Source: Dokdonella sp.
GTDB taxonomy: Bacteria > Pseudomonadota > Gammaproteobacteria > Xanthomonadales > Rhodanobacteraceae
Direction of reading: 5' to 3'
Length of the DNA stretch: 64,000 bases
NCBI GenBank assembly: GCA_023228465.1
Contig: JALOBC010000002.1
Coordinates: forward strand, 62,001 to 126,000
The notes under the pieces were generated by a model. It ran no database searches. It had not been told where the DNA came from and was given only the letters and a program-made list of their open reading frames with translations. The translations under genes and the position numbers were made by a program. This document shows, one piece after another, positions 9,811 to 17,338 of the stretch. Every line of letters starts with the position of its first letter. Within the stretch, counting starts at the first letter, position 1.

Positions 9811-10712
9811 TCCTTCCTGATCGGGTGGCCGCCGAACTCGTTGCGCATCGCGGCAAGCAGCTTGTCGGCGAAGGAATCGCCGTCGCGCGAACGCAGGCGC
9901 GCGATCAGCGAAGCGGTGATCACCGGTGCGGGGACATCGAGGTCGATCGCCTCGGCGACCGTCCAGCGACCTTCGCCCGAATCGGCGACCCAGGGCGCGA
10001 TACCGTCCATGTCGGGATTCTTGCCAAGCGCATCGGTGGTGAGCTCGAGCAGCCAGGAGCGCACCACGCTGCCGTATCGCCAGATCGCGCCGACCTGGTG
10101 CAGGTCGAGCTTGAAGTCCTCCTTGTGGCGCAGGATGGAGAAGCCTTCGGCATAGGCCTGCATCAGTCCGTATTCGATGCCGTTGTGTACCATCTTGGTG
10201 AAGTGGCCCGCACCCACCGGGCCGACATGCCCCCAACCCTTGTCCTTGCCTGGCGCGAGGGTCTCGAAGATGGGGCGCAGCCGCTCGACCGCCGCCTTTT
10301 CGCCGCCGATCATCATGCTGTAGCCTTCATCGAGCCCCCACACGCCGCCGCTGGTGCCGCAGTCGATGTAGTGGATGCCCTTCGCCGCCGCTGCCTGGGC
10401 GCGCGCCAGGGTGTCCTTGTAGTTGGAGTTGCCGCCGTCCACGATGCTGTCGCCCTTGTCGAGCCGGTCCAGCAGCGCGTCTACCGTGTCGCTGGTGATC
10501 TTGCCGCTCGGCACCATCATCCAGATCGTGCGCGGCACCTCGAGCTGCGCGACCAGCGCATCCAGACTGTCGGCGGCTGTTGCGCCAAAGTCCTTCACGT
10601 GCTTGCGGGCATCCGCATTCGGGTCGAATCCGCTCACGTGGTGGCCAGCTTTCACCAGGCGCCGCGCCATGTTGGCGCCCATGCGCCCAAGGCCGATCAT
10701 GCCAAGTTCCAT
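9807..10712 (-). CDS. gnd: 6-phosphogluconate dehydrogenase, decarboxylating, short (GndA/YqeC-type)
   Basis: A 301-residue enzyme oxidising 6-phosphogluconate to ribulose 5-phosphate and CO2. It begins MELGMIGLGRMGANMARRL, a Rossmann NAD(P)-binding motif. GGNSNYKD, CGTSGGVWGLDEGYSMM and the catalytic-lysine segment HFTKMVHNGIEYGLM follow. At about 300 residues it belongs to the short class, often NAD-preferring, instead of the ~470-residue E. coli Gnd. GGAG 8-9 nt upstream decides the start. It follows the glycan-hydrolase gene by 44 nt and overlaps pgl. Confidence 0.96.
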   Translation of the reverse strand: MELGMIGLGRMGANMARRLVKAGHHVSGFDPNADARKHVKDFGATAADSLDALVAQLEVPRTIWMMVPSGKITSDTVDALLDRLDKGDSIVDGGNSNYKDTLARAQAAAAKGIHYIDCGTSGGVWGLDEGYSMMIGGEKAAVERLRPIFETLAPGKDKGWGHVGPVGAGHFTKMVHNGIEYGLMQAYAEGFSILRHKEDFKLDLHQVGAIWRYGSVVRSWLLELTTDALGKNPDMDGIAPWVADSGEGRWTVAEAIDLDVPAPVITASLIARLRSRDGDSFADKLLAAMRNEFGGHPIRKE

Positions 10713-10756
10713 GTTCGTTCTCCTTTGCTGTCGCGAAGGCGTCGCGGCGCCGGGCC

Positions 10757-12079
10757 TCAGGTGGTCCGGGCGCCGTCCGTGCCGAGCCAGCCGCCGCTGA
10801 AACCGGCCCTGGTGAGGCCGCGGGCGATGTGCGGGCAGCCACGCATGAGCTGCCAGGGCATGCCGCCCAGGTGGTTCTCGATCATCAACACGATGGGTCC
10901 GAGGTTCAACCCGTAGTGCCAGGGCGATACCCAGCCTGCGGGCGAATCCGGCGTGCCATCGAAGGTCGCGTTGAACGTGGCCTTGAATCCATAGCGGTGC
11001 TGGTCGTGCAGATGCAGGGTATTGACGAAGTGATGAATCGTCGGCAACACGATCTCCGGCGCGAAGGGCAGCGAGGCGACCACCGCCCACGGTGCCAGCG
11101 TGCCGTCGTCCAGTCCCCATGGCGCGCCACGGCCTTCGTAGTCGTAGAAGCGCCGCTCGATGCCTTCGATACGGCGCACCGCCGGCCCCGGTCCGTCGCT
11201 GGCGGTGATGCCCCAGCAGTGGCCGCAGTAGCCCTTGAAGCCCTGCGGGTTGTCGATGGCATAGCGCTGCTGGGCCAGGCTCGCGCGGCGGCTGTTCTCG
11301 AAGTAGTCGATGCCCTTGCTGCGCATGAAGGCATCCTGCAAGCCGCGAAAATCGATCCACGCATGGGATAACTGGTGCGTGAACAGGGGTCCGCAGTAGA
11401 GGTAATCGACGCCATAGGCGTGCTTCCACTCATAGCTGGCGGCCCAGGCGGCGTAGGCTTCCGGCGGCAGCGGATGCTGCGTTGCGCCGAGCGCCAGCAC
11501 GTAGAGCAGCAGGGCCTCGTCGAAGCCTTCCCAGCAGTAGGGGATGAAGCCGCTTTCCGGGTGCCAGCCGTGCCGCAGCGTGCCGCGTTCGCTCTGCAGC
11601 CAGGGCCACTCGGCGCGCGCGTACAGCGCCTCCGCCAGTTCGCGGATCTCCCGTTGCGCGGGGCTGTCATCGGCAAAATAGCGTGCGGCAGACAGCATGC
11701 CGGCGAACAGGAAGGCGCTGTCCACCGTGGACAGCTCGCACTGCCAGGCACGCCGCCCGCTGTCGAAATCGAGAAAGTGGTAGTAGAAGCCGCGGTGGCC
11801 GGTGGCGTCGGCCTGTTCGCCCTGCGGGCTGTCGCGGAAGAAGCGCAAGGCAGCAAGCGTGCGGGCGATTGCCGCATCCGCACCCAACCAGCCCCGCTCG
11901 ACGGCTACCGGGTAGATCGCCAGCGCCAGCCCGGTCGCAGCAATGCTGGCCGGCCAGCCCGGCGCGGTCTTGTCGCGCACCAGGCCGTTGCGCGGATTGA
12001 TTTCGTTGTCGAAGTAGGCGAACGCGCGCCGCTGCACGTGGCGCAGGCGGTGCTCATCGCGGATTGCAGTACTCGACAT
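10757..12079 (-). CDS. Glucoamylase-family (PF10091-like) glycan hydrolase
   Basis: A 440-residue protein of the family once called putative glucoamylase, which includes the GH144 endo-beta-1,2-glucanases. Features are RAFAYFDNEINPRNGLVRDK at the N-terminus, STVDSAFLFAGMLSAARYF, GFIPYCWEGFDEALLLYVLA, the aromatic stretch around SYEWKHAYGVDYLYCGPLF, and GYCGHCWGITASDGPGP. The alpha/alpha-barrel pattern is clear. No signal peptide is visible, so it may act in the cytosol on imported glucans, or export may use a signal not recognised here. GAGGAG 9 nt upstream supports the start. It leads the gnd-pgl cluster, suggesting that released glucose feeds the pentose phosphate pathway. The exact linkage cleaved is not determined. 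Confidence 0.85.
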   Translation of the reverse strand: MSSTAIRDEHRLRHVQRRAFAYFDNEINPRNGLVRDKTAPGWPASIAATGLALAIYPVAVERGWLGADAAIARTLAALRFFRDSPQGEQADATGHRGFYYHFLDFDSGRRAWQCELSTVDSAFLFAGMLSAARYFADDSPAQREIRELAEALYARAEWPWLQSERGTLRHGWHPESGFIPYCWEGFDEALLLYVLALGATQHPLPPEAYAAWAASYEWKHAYGVDYLYCGPLFTHQLSHAWIDFRGLQDAFMRSKGIDYFENSRRASLAQQRYAIDNPQGFKGYCGHCWGITASDGPGPAVRRIEGIERRFYDYEGRGAPWGLDDGTLAPWAVVASLPFAPEIVLPTIHHFVNTLHLHDQHRYGFKATFNATFDGTPDSPAGWVSPWHYGLNLGPIVLMIENHLGGMPWQLMRGCPHIARGLTRAGFSGGWLGTDGARTT

Positions 12080-12142
12080 GCGTCATGGCTCCTCGCCAGC
12101 CGACCCGGCAACCATACCGCAGCCCCGGCAACGCCGGCAGAA

Positions 12143-12577
12143 TCAGCGCCGGCGCGGCAGCAGGATGCCGCCGGCGGCGGCCACGGCGGCGGCCAGGACC
12201 AGCAGCAGGTTCCAGCCGCGCAGGTGGGCCAGCGCGATATCCACCGCCATGCCCACGCCCATCTGGCGCAGGGTCTGGCCCATCGGCAGATCGAACAGGC
12301 TCGACATCTGGGCCACCGCCTGCAGGCTGAACGAGTAGAGCGCGGCCAGCGCCACGCAGAGGAAGGCCACCAACGCCGCCGCGCCGCGCCCGGCCTGGCC
12401 GTTGGCGCGCAGGATGCCGACCGACACCAGGGCAATCACGAAGCCGAAGGCGGCCAGGGACTGGTGCGCATGGATGGCGAACAGGCACCACACTGCGCCG
12501 CCGGCCAGGGCGGCCATCAGCGTGGTGGCGATTCCGGCCGCGCGGCCGCGCGGCGTGGCGCCGGAGTCTGCTGGCAT
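12143..12577 (-). CDS. Small integral membrane protein, unknown
   Basis: A 144-residue hydrophobic protein with four predicted membrane helices, at roughly residues 15-36, 41-57, 65-85 and 122-139. A short loop (SSLFDLPMGQTLRQMG) separates the third and fourth. No family is recognised. It lies 63 nt upstream of the glycan-hydrolase gene on the same strand and may be the first gene of that transcription unit. Codon use is typical of the genome. Confidence 0.7.
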   Translation of the reverse strand: MPADSGATPRGRAAGIATTLMAALAGGAVWCLFAIHAHQSLAAFGFVIALVSVGILRANGQAGRGAAALVAFLCVALAALYSFSLQAVAQMSSLFDLPMGQTLRQMGVGMAVDIALAHLRGWNLLLVLAAAVAAAGGILLPRRR

Positions 12578-12885
12578 CGGTGGTTCTTCGGCGGACGCGC
12601 CGGGGCGCCGGGCCGTTGATCATAGCGCGCAGGCGAGCGATGTTCGGACTGCGCCGCGACCCCGACGGGTGTGGGCGGCGACCAGGCCCCGGTTCGGCAA
12701 GCGCCTGGCGGAGGCGGATCGGAGGGCCTGAATCATCCTCGACCTCGCCCGGCAGCCGGCAGGGTCGCAGTGCCGGTGCAAGGCAGCAGCGGGCGCGGAC
12801 GGGCGATCTGACATGGATCAGGCACGGCGCGCGCACAACGCGGCATAATGGCGGGTGCGCTTGTGCCTGCATGCCGTGATCTGCC

Positions 12886-13443
12886 ATGAGTTTCAGCCGT
12901 GCTTCCGAACCCGTCCGCTTCGAGCGTGACTGCGCCGCCGTGATGGTGCCGCAGGGCACGCCGGTGACGCTGCCGGCCGGGCAGGTCGGCTACGTCACGC
13001 AGGCGCTGGGCGGCAGCTTCACGGTGTATGTGGATGGCAACCTGTTCCGCATCGACGGTGACGATGCCGATGCGATCGGCAAGGAAAAGCCGGCGCCGAT
13101 CGAACTGGCCGAAGATGCCGGCGATGCCGACGTGGAAAAGCTGATCTGGCAGCAACTGCGCACCTGCTTCGATCCGGAGATCCCGATCAATATCGTCGAT
13201 CTGGGGCTGATCTACGATTGCGTGCTCGAACACCTGCCCGACGGCCAGCGCCGGGTCGAGATCCGCCTGACGCTGACGGCGCCGGGCTGCGGCATGGGTG
13301 ACATCCTGGTGGCCGATGTGCGCGAAAAGCTGGAGATGATCCCGACCATCGCCGAGACCGACGTGGAGCTGGTCTTCGACCCGCCCTGGAACCAGTCGAT
13401 GATGTCCGAGGCGGCGCGCCTGGAAACCGGCATGATGTATTGA
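12886..13443 (+). CDS. sufT: Putative Fe-S cluster assembly protein SufT
   Basis: A 185-residue protein. Its C-terminal ~95 residues form a MIP18/DUF59 domain with NIVDLGLIYDCVLE and the hallmark LTAPGCGMGDILVADVREKL, followed by LVFDPPWNQSMMSEAARLE. The N-terminal ~80 residues (VMVPQGTPVTLPAGQVGYV) form the small barrel extension specific to SufT. SufT helps mature Fe-S proteins when Fe-S demand is high. A CATAAT element lies at 12844-12849, about 37 nt upstream, but without a convincing -35 box. It is not next to other suf genes here. Confidence 0.93.
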   Translation: MSFSRASEPVRFERDCAAVMVPQGTPVTLPAGQVGYVTQALGGSFTVYVDGNLFRIDGDDADAIGKEKPAPIELAEDAGDADVEKLIWQQLRTCFDPEIPINIVDLGLIYDCVLEHLPDGQRRVEIRLTLTAPGCGMGDILVADVREKLEMIPTIAETDVELVFDPPWNQSMMSEAARLETGMMY

Positions 13444-13501
13444 GGTCGCGCGGTGTACGGTCGCGCGGTTTCGTTCTAGGATGCGCGCGGGAGTGCCTGC
13501 C

Positions 13502-13918
13502 ATGAAGCGTCGCCTTTACCTGATCGCCCTCGTGCTGTTCTTCGCCAGCCTCGCCTACGACAGCATCGTGTGGGGCGCACTGCCGGGCTTGCCGGACATC
13601 GGCGACGGCATTGTCGCTTCGGCGCGCCGCGAGGCGCCGCTGGCCAGCGCCTACATCGCCCTGGGCAGCCCGCTGGACGCGGCCGTTCCTGCCCTGCAGG
13701 CGTTCGGCGAGCGCCACCTGAGGGCCGCCCTGGAGCAGGGTTTCGCGCAGATCGGCGATGACGCCACGGCGGCCATGGACGTGATCTTCCATACCACCTG
13801 GAATTCGGCCCACCGCTGGCTGAAGACGGCGTATTGGGCGCCGCCGGTCTTCCTGCTGCTCAGCCTCGTGCTGTGGACGCGTCGTCCGCGCCAGGTGCGG
13901 GCGTTCGGCCGGCGCTGA
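13502..13918 (+). CDS. Hypothetical membrane protein
   Basis: A 138-residue protein with a hydrophobic N-terminal segment (RRLYLIALVLFFASLAYDSI) and a second one near the C-terminus (YWAPPVFLLLSLVLW). It therefore probably spans the inner membrane twice with a ~90-residue helical periplasmic loop. The start is chosen because GGGAG lies 8 nt upstream. No family is recognised. It follows sufT by 58 nt on the same strand and could be cotranscribed. Confidence 0.7.
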   Translation: MKRRLYLIALVLFFASLAYDSIVWGALPGLPDIGDGIVASARREAPLASAYIALGSPLDAAVPALQAFGERHLRAALEQGFAQIGDDATAAMDVIFHTTWNSAHRWLKTAYWAPPVFLLLSLVLWTRRPRQVRAFGRR

Positions 13919-14291
13919 CCCTTCGTCCGCTCTGCGCACGATTCAGCTTGCAGTCGGGGCGGGTCGGCCCCACGCAGTCTGCGGCTGAACCGGGGCCTGC
14001 AAAATCCGTCGTTTTTATCCGGCGCATGTCAGGCCTGGTCGCTTTTTGGCAGAATCTGACAGCAAAGTGTGACCGCCATCACGGTTTGAAGCTGAACGTC
14101 GATGCTAGTTTCGGCCCTTGCCGCGGGACCAGCGTGGCAAGGGGACCCACGTATCCGGACTGGGGCAGGATCCGGATCGTTGCAATCAGGCGTCGCGGGC
14201 AGTTGGCGGCGTGGATGCAACCCCGGGGCAAGGGAGGGCTGTAACCGCGGCCGCCGGCAGCGGCATCTGCCACCATCAACCGGGGTGATCC
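13919..14291. other. Intergenic region upstream of the subtilase, 373 nt
   Basis: No gene was seen in this stretch. It contains a CRP/Clp-type palindrome, described separately, about 220 nt before the subtilase start. That implies a long 5' leader of roughly 175 nt if the site is of class II geometry. Confidence 0.5.
14068..14083 (+). promoter_or_regulatory. CRP/Clp-type binding site
   Basis: TGTGA-N6-TCACG matches the CRP consensus TGTGA-N6-TCACA at nine of ten positions. In Xanthomonadales the CRP homologue Clp recognises the same sequence and activates extracellular enzyme genes, so a site before a secreted protease fits. A TTGAAG at 14086 and TAGTTT at 14106-14111 could form a weak class II promoter with transcription starting near 14117. 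The match is seen directly; binding and start site are inferred. Confidence 0.5.
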
Positions 14292-16745
14292 ATGATTGGG
14301 CAGCAGAATCTGCGGCGGACCGCACTTGCGGTCGCCGTCCTTGCTTTGTGTGGCCTGGCGTCGGTGCAGGCCGCCGATGTCGTCAGCAAGTCCGAGTTGA
14401 ACAGCTTTGCGGAGCGCGCGAATTTCAGCGCCGCATCCGAGAACGTGCTCTACAACCACTACATCGTCAGCTACGCCGAAGGCAGCGCCGAACGCCAGCT
14501 TGCCTCGGCACGTGGTGCCGATTTCGCCCGCGTCGCACGGGAAACCGGCATGCGCGTGCAACCGGTGCGGACCCTGGCGACTGGTGCGGAACTGGTGGAA
14601 GTGAGCGGTGACAAGCAGCGCTTCGCCTCCTATGCGGAATCGGCGCGCCAGGTGATGGTGTCCTTCGCCCGCAATACCGCGGTGGACTACGTCGAACCGG
14701 ATCGCATCATGCGCGCCCTGATGACGCCGAATGACAGCTATTTCGGCAACCAGTGGGATCTCACCGATCCGACCGGCGGCGTGGGCATGACCTCGGCCTG
14801 GGAACTGGCCACCGGCAGCGGCGTGAAGGTGGCGGTGCTGGATACCGGCATCGCCGTGCACAGCGATCTTGCCGGCCAGACAGTCGGTGGTTACGACTTC
14901 ATCAGCAACGCCAGCACGGCGCGTGACGGCAATGGCCGCGATTCCAACCCGAACGACGAGGGCGACTGGTACGCGGCCAACGAATGCGGCGCCGGCTACC
15001 CGAAGGCCGATTCGAGCTGGCATGGCACGCACGTCGCCGGCACCATCGCCGCGGCCACGAACAACGCCAAGGGCGTGGCCAGCATGGCCTACGGCGCCAA
15101 GGTCGTGCCGGTGCGCGTGCTCGGCAAGTGCGGCGGTTCGGTGTCCGATATCGTCGATGCCATCGTGTGGGCCTCGGGCGGTTCGGTCAGCGGCGTGCCA
15201 GCCAATGCCAATCCGGCCAAGGTGCTCAACCTCAGCCTGGGTGGTGGTGGCGCCTGCGGCTCGTTCCAGGCGGCCATCAACACCGCGCGCGCGAACGGCG
15301 CGGTGTTCGTGGTCGCTGCCGGCAACGAGAACCAGAACGTGTCCAATTCCTCACCCGCCAACTGCAGCGGCGTGATCTCGGTTGCCGCGACCACCAAGGC
15401 CGGTTCGCGCGCCTCCTACTCGAACTACGGTTCGACGATCGTCGTGTCGGCACCCGGTGGTGACGGCAGTGGGGGTGCCGGCGACATCCTGTCCACGCTC
15501 AATTCGGGCAAGACGACCCAGTCGACCGAGAACTACGCCTATTACGCCGGCACCTCGATGGCGACGCCCCACGTCGCTGCGCTCGCGGCGTTGATCTTCG
15601 AACTCAAGCCTTCGGCCACGCCCGACCAGGTGAAGAACTGGATCACGCAGAATGCGCGCCCGCTGCCGGGTTCGTGTTCGGGCGGTTGCGGCGCCGGCAT
15701 CATCGATGCGCCAGCCACGCTGCAGGCGGTCAGTGGCGGCAGCGGTCCGCCGCCGGGGCCTGGCGTGCTGCAGAACGGCGTCACGGTCACCGGCCTGGCG
15801 GCGACGTCGGGCAACTCGATCAGCTACACCATGAGCGTGCCGGCGGGCGCCAGCAACCTCAAGTTCCAGATGTCCGGTGGTACTGGCGATGGTGACATGT
15901 ACGTGCGCTTCGGCTCGGCGCCGGGGACGACGTCCGGCACCTACGACTGCCGTCCCTACCTCTCGGGCAACAACGAGAGCTGCTCGTTCGCCAGTCCGCA
16001 GGCCGGTACCTGGTATGTGACCATCCGCGCCTATTCCAGCTTCAGCGGCGTCAGCCTGCTCGGCAGCTACGATACCGGCGGTGGTGGCGGTGGTGGCAAC
16101 GTGCTGCAGAAGGGCGTGCCGGCCACCGGCCTTGCCGCACCCGCTGGCGGTTCGCTCACCTACACCATGCAGGTGCCCTCCGGTGCCAGCAACCTCGGCT
16201 TCCAGATGTCCGGTGGTACTGGTGATGGCGACATGTACGTGCGCTTCGGCTCGGCGCCGGGTACGACGTCCGGCACCTACGACTGCCGCCCCTACCTCTC
16301 GGGCAACAACGAGAGCTGCAACTTCGCTGCGCCGCAGGCAGGCACCTGGTATGTGACCATCCGCGCCTACTCTGCGTTCAGCGGCGTCAGCCTGGTCGGT
16401 GATTACAGCACCGGTGGTGGTGGTAGCGGCGACATGCTGCAGAACGGTGTGCCGGTGCCCGGCCTGGCTGCGACCAGGAACAACTGGACGCAGACCTACA
16501 AGCTGGTGGTGCCTTCGGGAGCGAAGAACCTCTCGATCGCAATTGCCGGCGGCAGCGGGGATGCGGATCTCTACGTGCGCATCGGGGCCGATCCGACCAC
16601 CGGGACCTTCACCTGCCGGCCCTATCGCGCCGGCAACAACGAGAGCTGCACCTGGGCCACTCCGACCCCGGGCACCTATCACGTGAAGGTGCGGGCGTAC
16701 CAGACCTTCTCGGGGGTCACGCTGACGCCCAGCTTCACGCCCTGA
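14292..16745 (+). CDS. Secreted S8 (subtilisin-family) serine peptidase with three PPC domains
   Basis: An 817-residue secreted protease. A signal peptide (residues 1-28, ending SVQA) is followed by an inhibitor-I9-like propeptide (about residues 45-140). The subtilase domain carries the catalytic triad Asp184 (AVLDTGIA), His244 (HGTHVAGTIAA) and Ser422 (GTSMATPHVAAL), with Asn345 (AAGNEN) as the oxyanion residue. Three tandem bacterial pre-peptidase C-terminal (PPC) domains follow, starting near residues 493, 605 and 716. They are joined by Gly-rich linkers and usually removed during maturation. The protein is probably exported by Sec and then type II secretion, a route not shown here. A CRP/Clp-type site upstream suggests catabolite or Clp control. 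Confidence 0.96.
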   Translation: MIGQQNLRRTALAVAVLALCGLASVQAADVVSKSELNSFAERANFSAASENVLYNHYIVSYAEGSAERQLASARGADFARVARETGMRVQPVRTLATGAELVEVSGDKQRFASYAESARQVMVSFARNTAVDYVEPDRIMRALMTPNDSYFGNQWDLTDPTGGVGMTSAWELATGSGVKVAVLDTGIAVHSDLAGQTVGGYDFISNASTARDGNGRDSNPNDEGDWYAANECGAGYPKADSSWHGTHVAGTIAAATNNAKGVASMAYGAKVVPVRVLGKCGGSVSDIVDAIVWASGGSVSGVPANANPAKVLNLSLGGGGACGSFQAAINTARANGAVFVVAAGNENQNVSNSSPANCSGVISVAATTKAGSRASYSNYGSTIVVSAPGGDGSGGAGDILSTLNSGKTTQSTENYAYYAGTSMATPHVAALAALIFELKPSATPDQVKNWITQNARPLPGSCSGGCGAGIIDAPATLQAVSGGSGPPPGPGVLQNGVTVTGLAATSGNSISYTMSVPAGASNLKFQMSGGTGDGDMYVRFGSAPGTTSGTYDCRPYLSGNNESCSFASPQAGTWYVTIRAYSSFSGVSLLGSYDTGGGGGGGNVLQKGVPATGLAAPAGGSLTYTMQVPSGASNLGFQMSGGTGDGDMYVRFGSAPGTTSGTYDCRPYLSGNNESCNFAAPQAGTWYVTIRAYSAFSGVSLVGDYSTGGGGSGDMLQNGVPVPGLAATRNNWTQTYKLVVPSGAKNLSIAIAGGSGDADLYVRIGADPTTGTFTCRPYRAGNNESCTWATPTPGTYHVKVRAYQTFSGVTLTPSFTP
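15768..16742 (+). repeat. Three tandem PPC-domain repeats, about 336 bp each
   Basis: The C-terminal part of the subtilase gene consists of three copies of a ~336-bp unit. Equivalent points lie at 15864 and 16200. The first two are nearly identical over long stretches, including the segment coding GTGDGDMYVRFGSAPGT; the third is more diverged. This indicates recent internal duplication or gene conversion of copies one and two. Confidence 0.85.
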
Positions 16746-16781
16746 GTGAACCTGGCGCCAGGGACGGCGCTGCCATCCGCC

Positions 16782-16814
16782 TGACGCGCGGCGTGCCGGG
16801 CACGCCGCGCGTCA
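16782..16814. terminator. 33-nt palindrome between convergent genes
   Basis: Perfect 16-base arms (16782-16797 and 16799-16814) surround a single central G, and TTGTGT follows on the plus strand. The right arm includes the stop codon of the convergent asparaginase-like gene. It is very stable as RNA on either strand and most likely a bidirectional terminator for the subtilase and the opposing gene. Confidence 0.75.
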
Positions 16815-17306
16815 TTGTGTCTGGATGGCCTCGAAGCGGTTCGCCTCGCGGTTCTTGCGCACGTTTGCAGGGTTCCAGATGTGCCCGTTCATGGCGATGT
16901 AGACGCCATCCGGAAGGCTTTGCACGGCGCCGACCGCGCAGCCGATATTGAAGACCGCGTCCGAGCCCTTGAACACTGCCGGGTTCAGCGCGCCGGTCAG
17001 CACGATCACCTTGCCGGGGATGTCGGCCAGGCTGCGCGCGGTATCCACCATGGTGTCGGTGCCATGCGTCACCAGCACATGGCGATGTTCCTGCGCCGCA
17101 ATGGCCGCGTGGATCTTCGCCCGGTCCTGCGCGTCCATGTGCAGGCTGTCCTTGCGCATGAGCGGGATCACCTCGAAACCGAAGGTGACGCCCAGCGCGG
17201 TAAGGATGTCGCCGATCTGCGGTTCGCCGATCTGGTAGGTGGACTTGTCATCGAAGTAGATCTTGTCGATGGTGCCGCCGGTAGTGACGATGACGAGGTG
17301 TTGCAT
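16812..17306 (-). CDS. Asparaginase-domain protein (N-terminal domain only)
   Basis: A 164-residue protein matching the N-terminal domain of type I/II asparaginases, with VTTGGTIDKIYFDD (first catalytic threonine in TGGTID) and VTHGTDTMVDTARSL (second threonine, HGTDT). Full enzymes have ~330 residues with a second domain. The frame ends cleanly after a terminal segment that looks complete (GHIWNPANVRKNREANRF), so this is a stand-alone short family, not a recent truncation. Whether it hydrolyses asparagine is unknown. It follows the acyl-CoA dehydrogenase gene by 32 nt and is likely cotranscribed with it. Confidence 0.9.
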   Translation of the reverse strand: MQHLVIVTTGGTIDKIYFDDKSTYQIGEPQIGDILTALGVTFGFEVIPLMRKDSLHMDAQDRAKIHAAIAAQEHRHVLVTHGTDTMVDTARSLADIPGKVIVLTGALNPAVFKGSDAVFNIGCAVGAVQSLPDGVYIAMNGHIWNPANVRKNREANRFEAIQTQ

Positions 17307-17338
17307 GGACGTTCCCGTGTGCGCGCGGCGGCGCCGCG

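Noticed and set aside
12821..12849. Promoter upstream of sufT based on CATAAT
   Set aside because: A CATAAT is present, but the only -35-like hexamer (CTGACA near 12808) is about 30 bp away, too far for a normal spacer.
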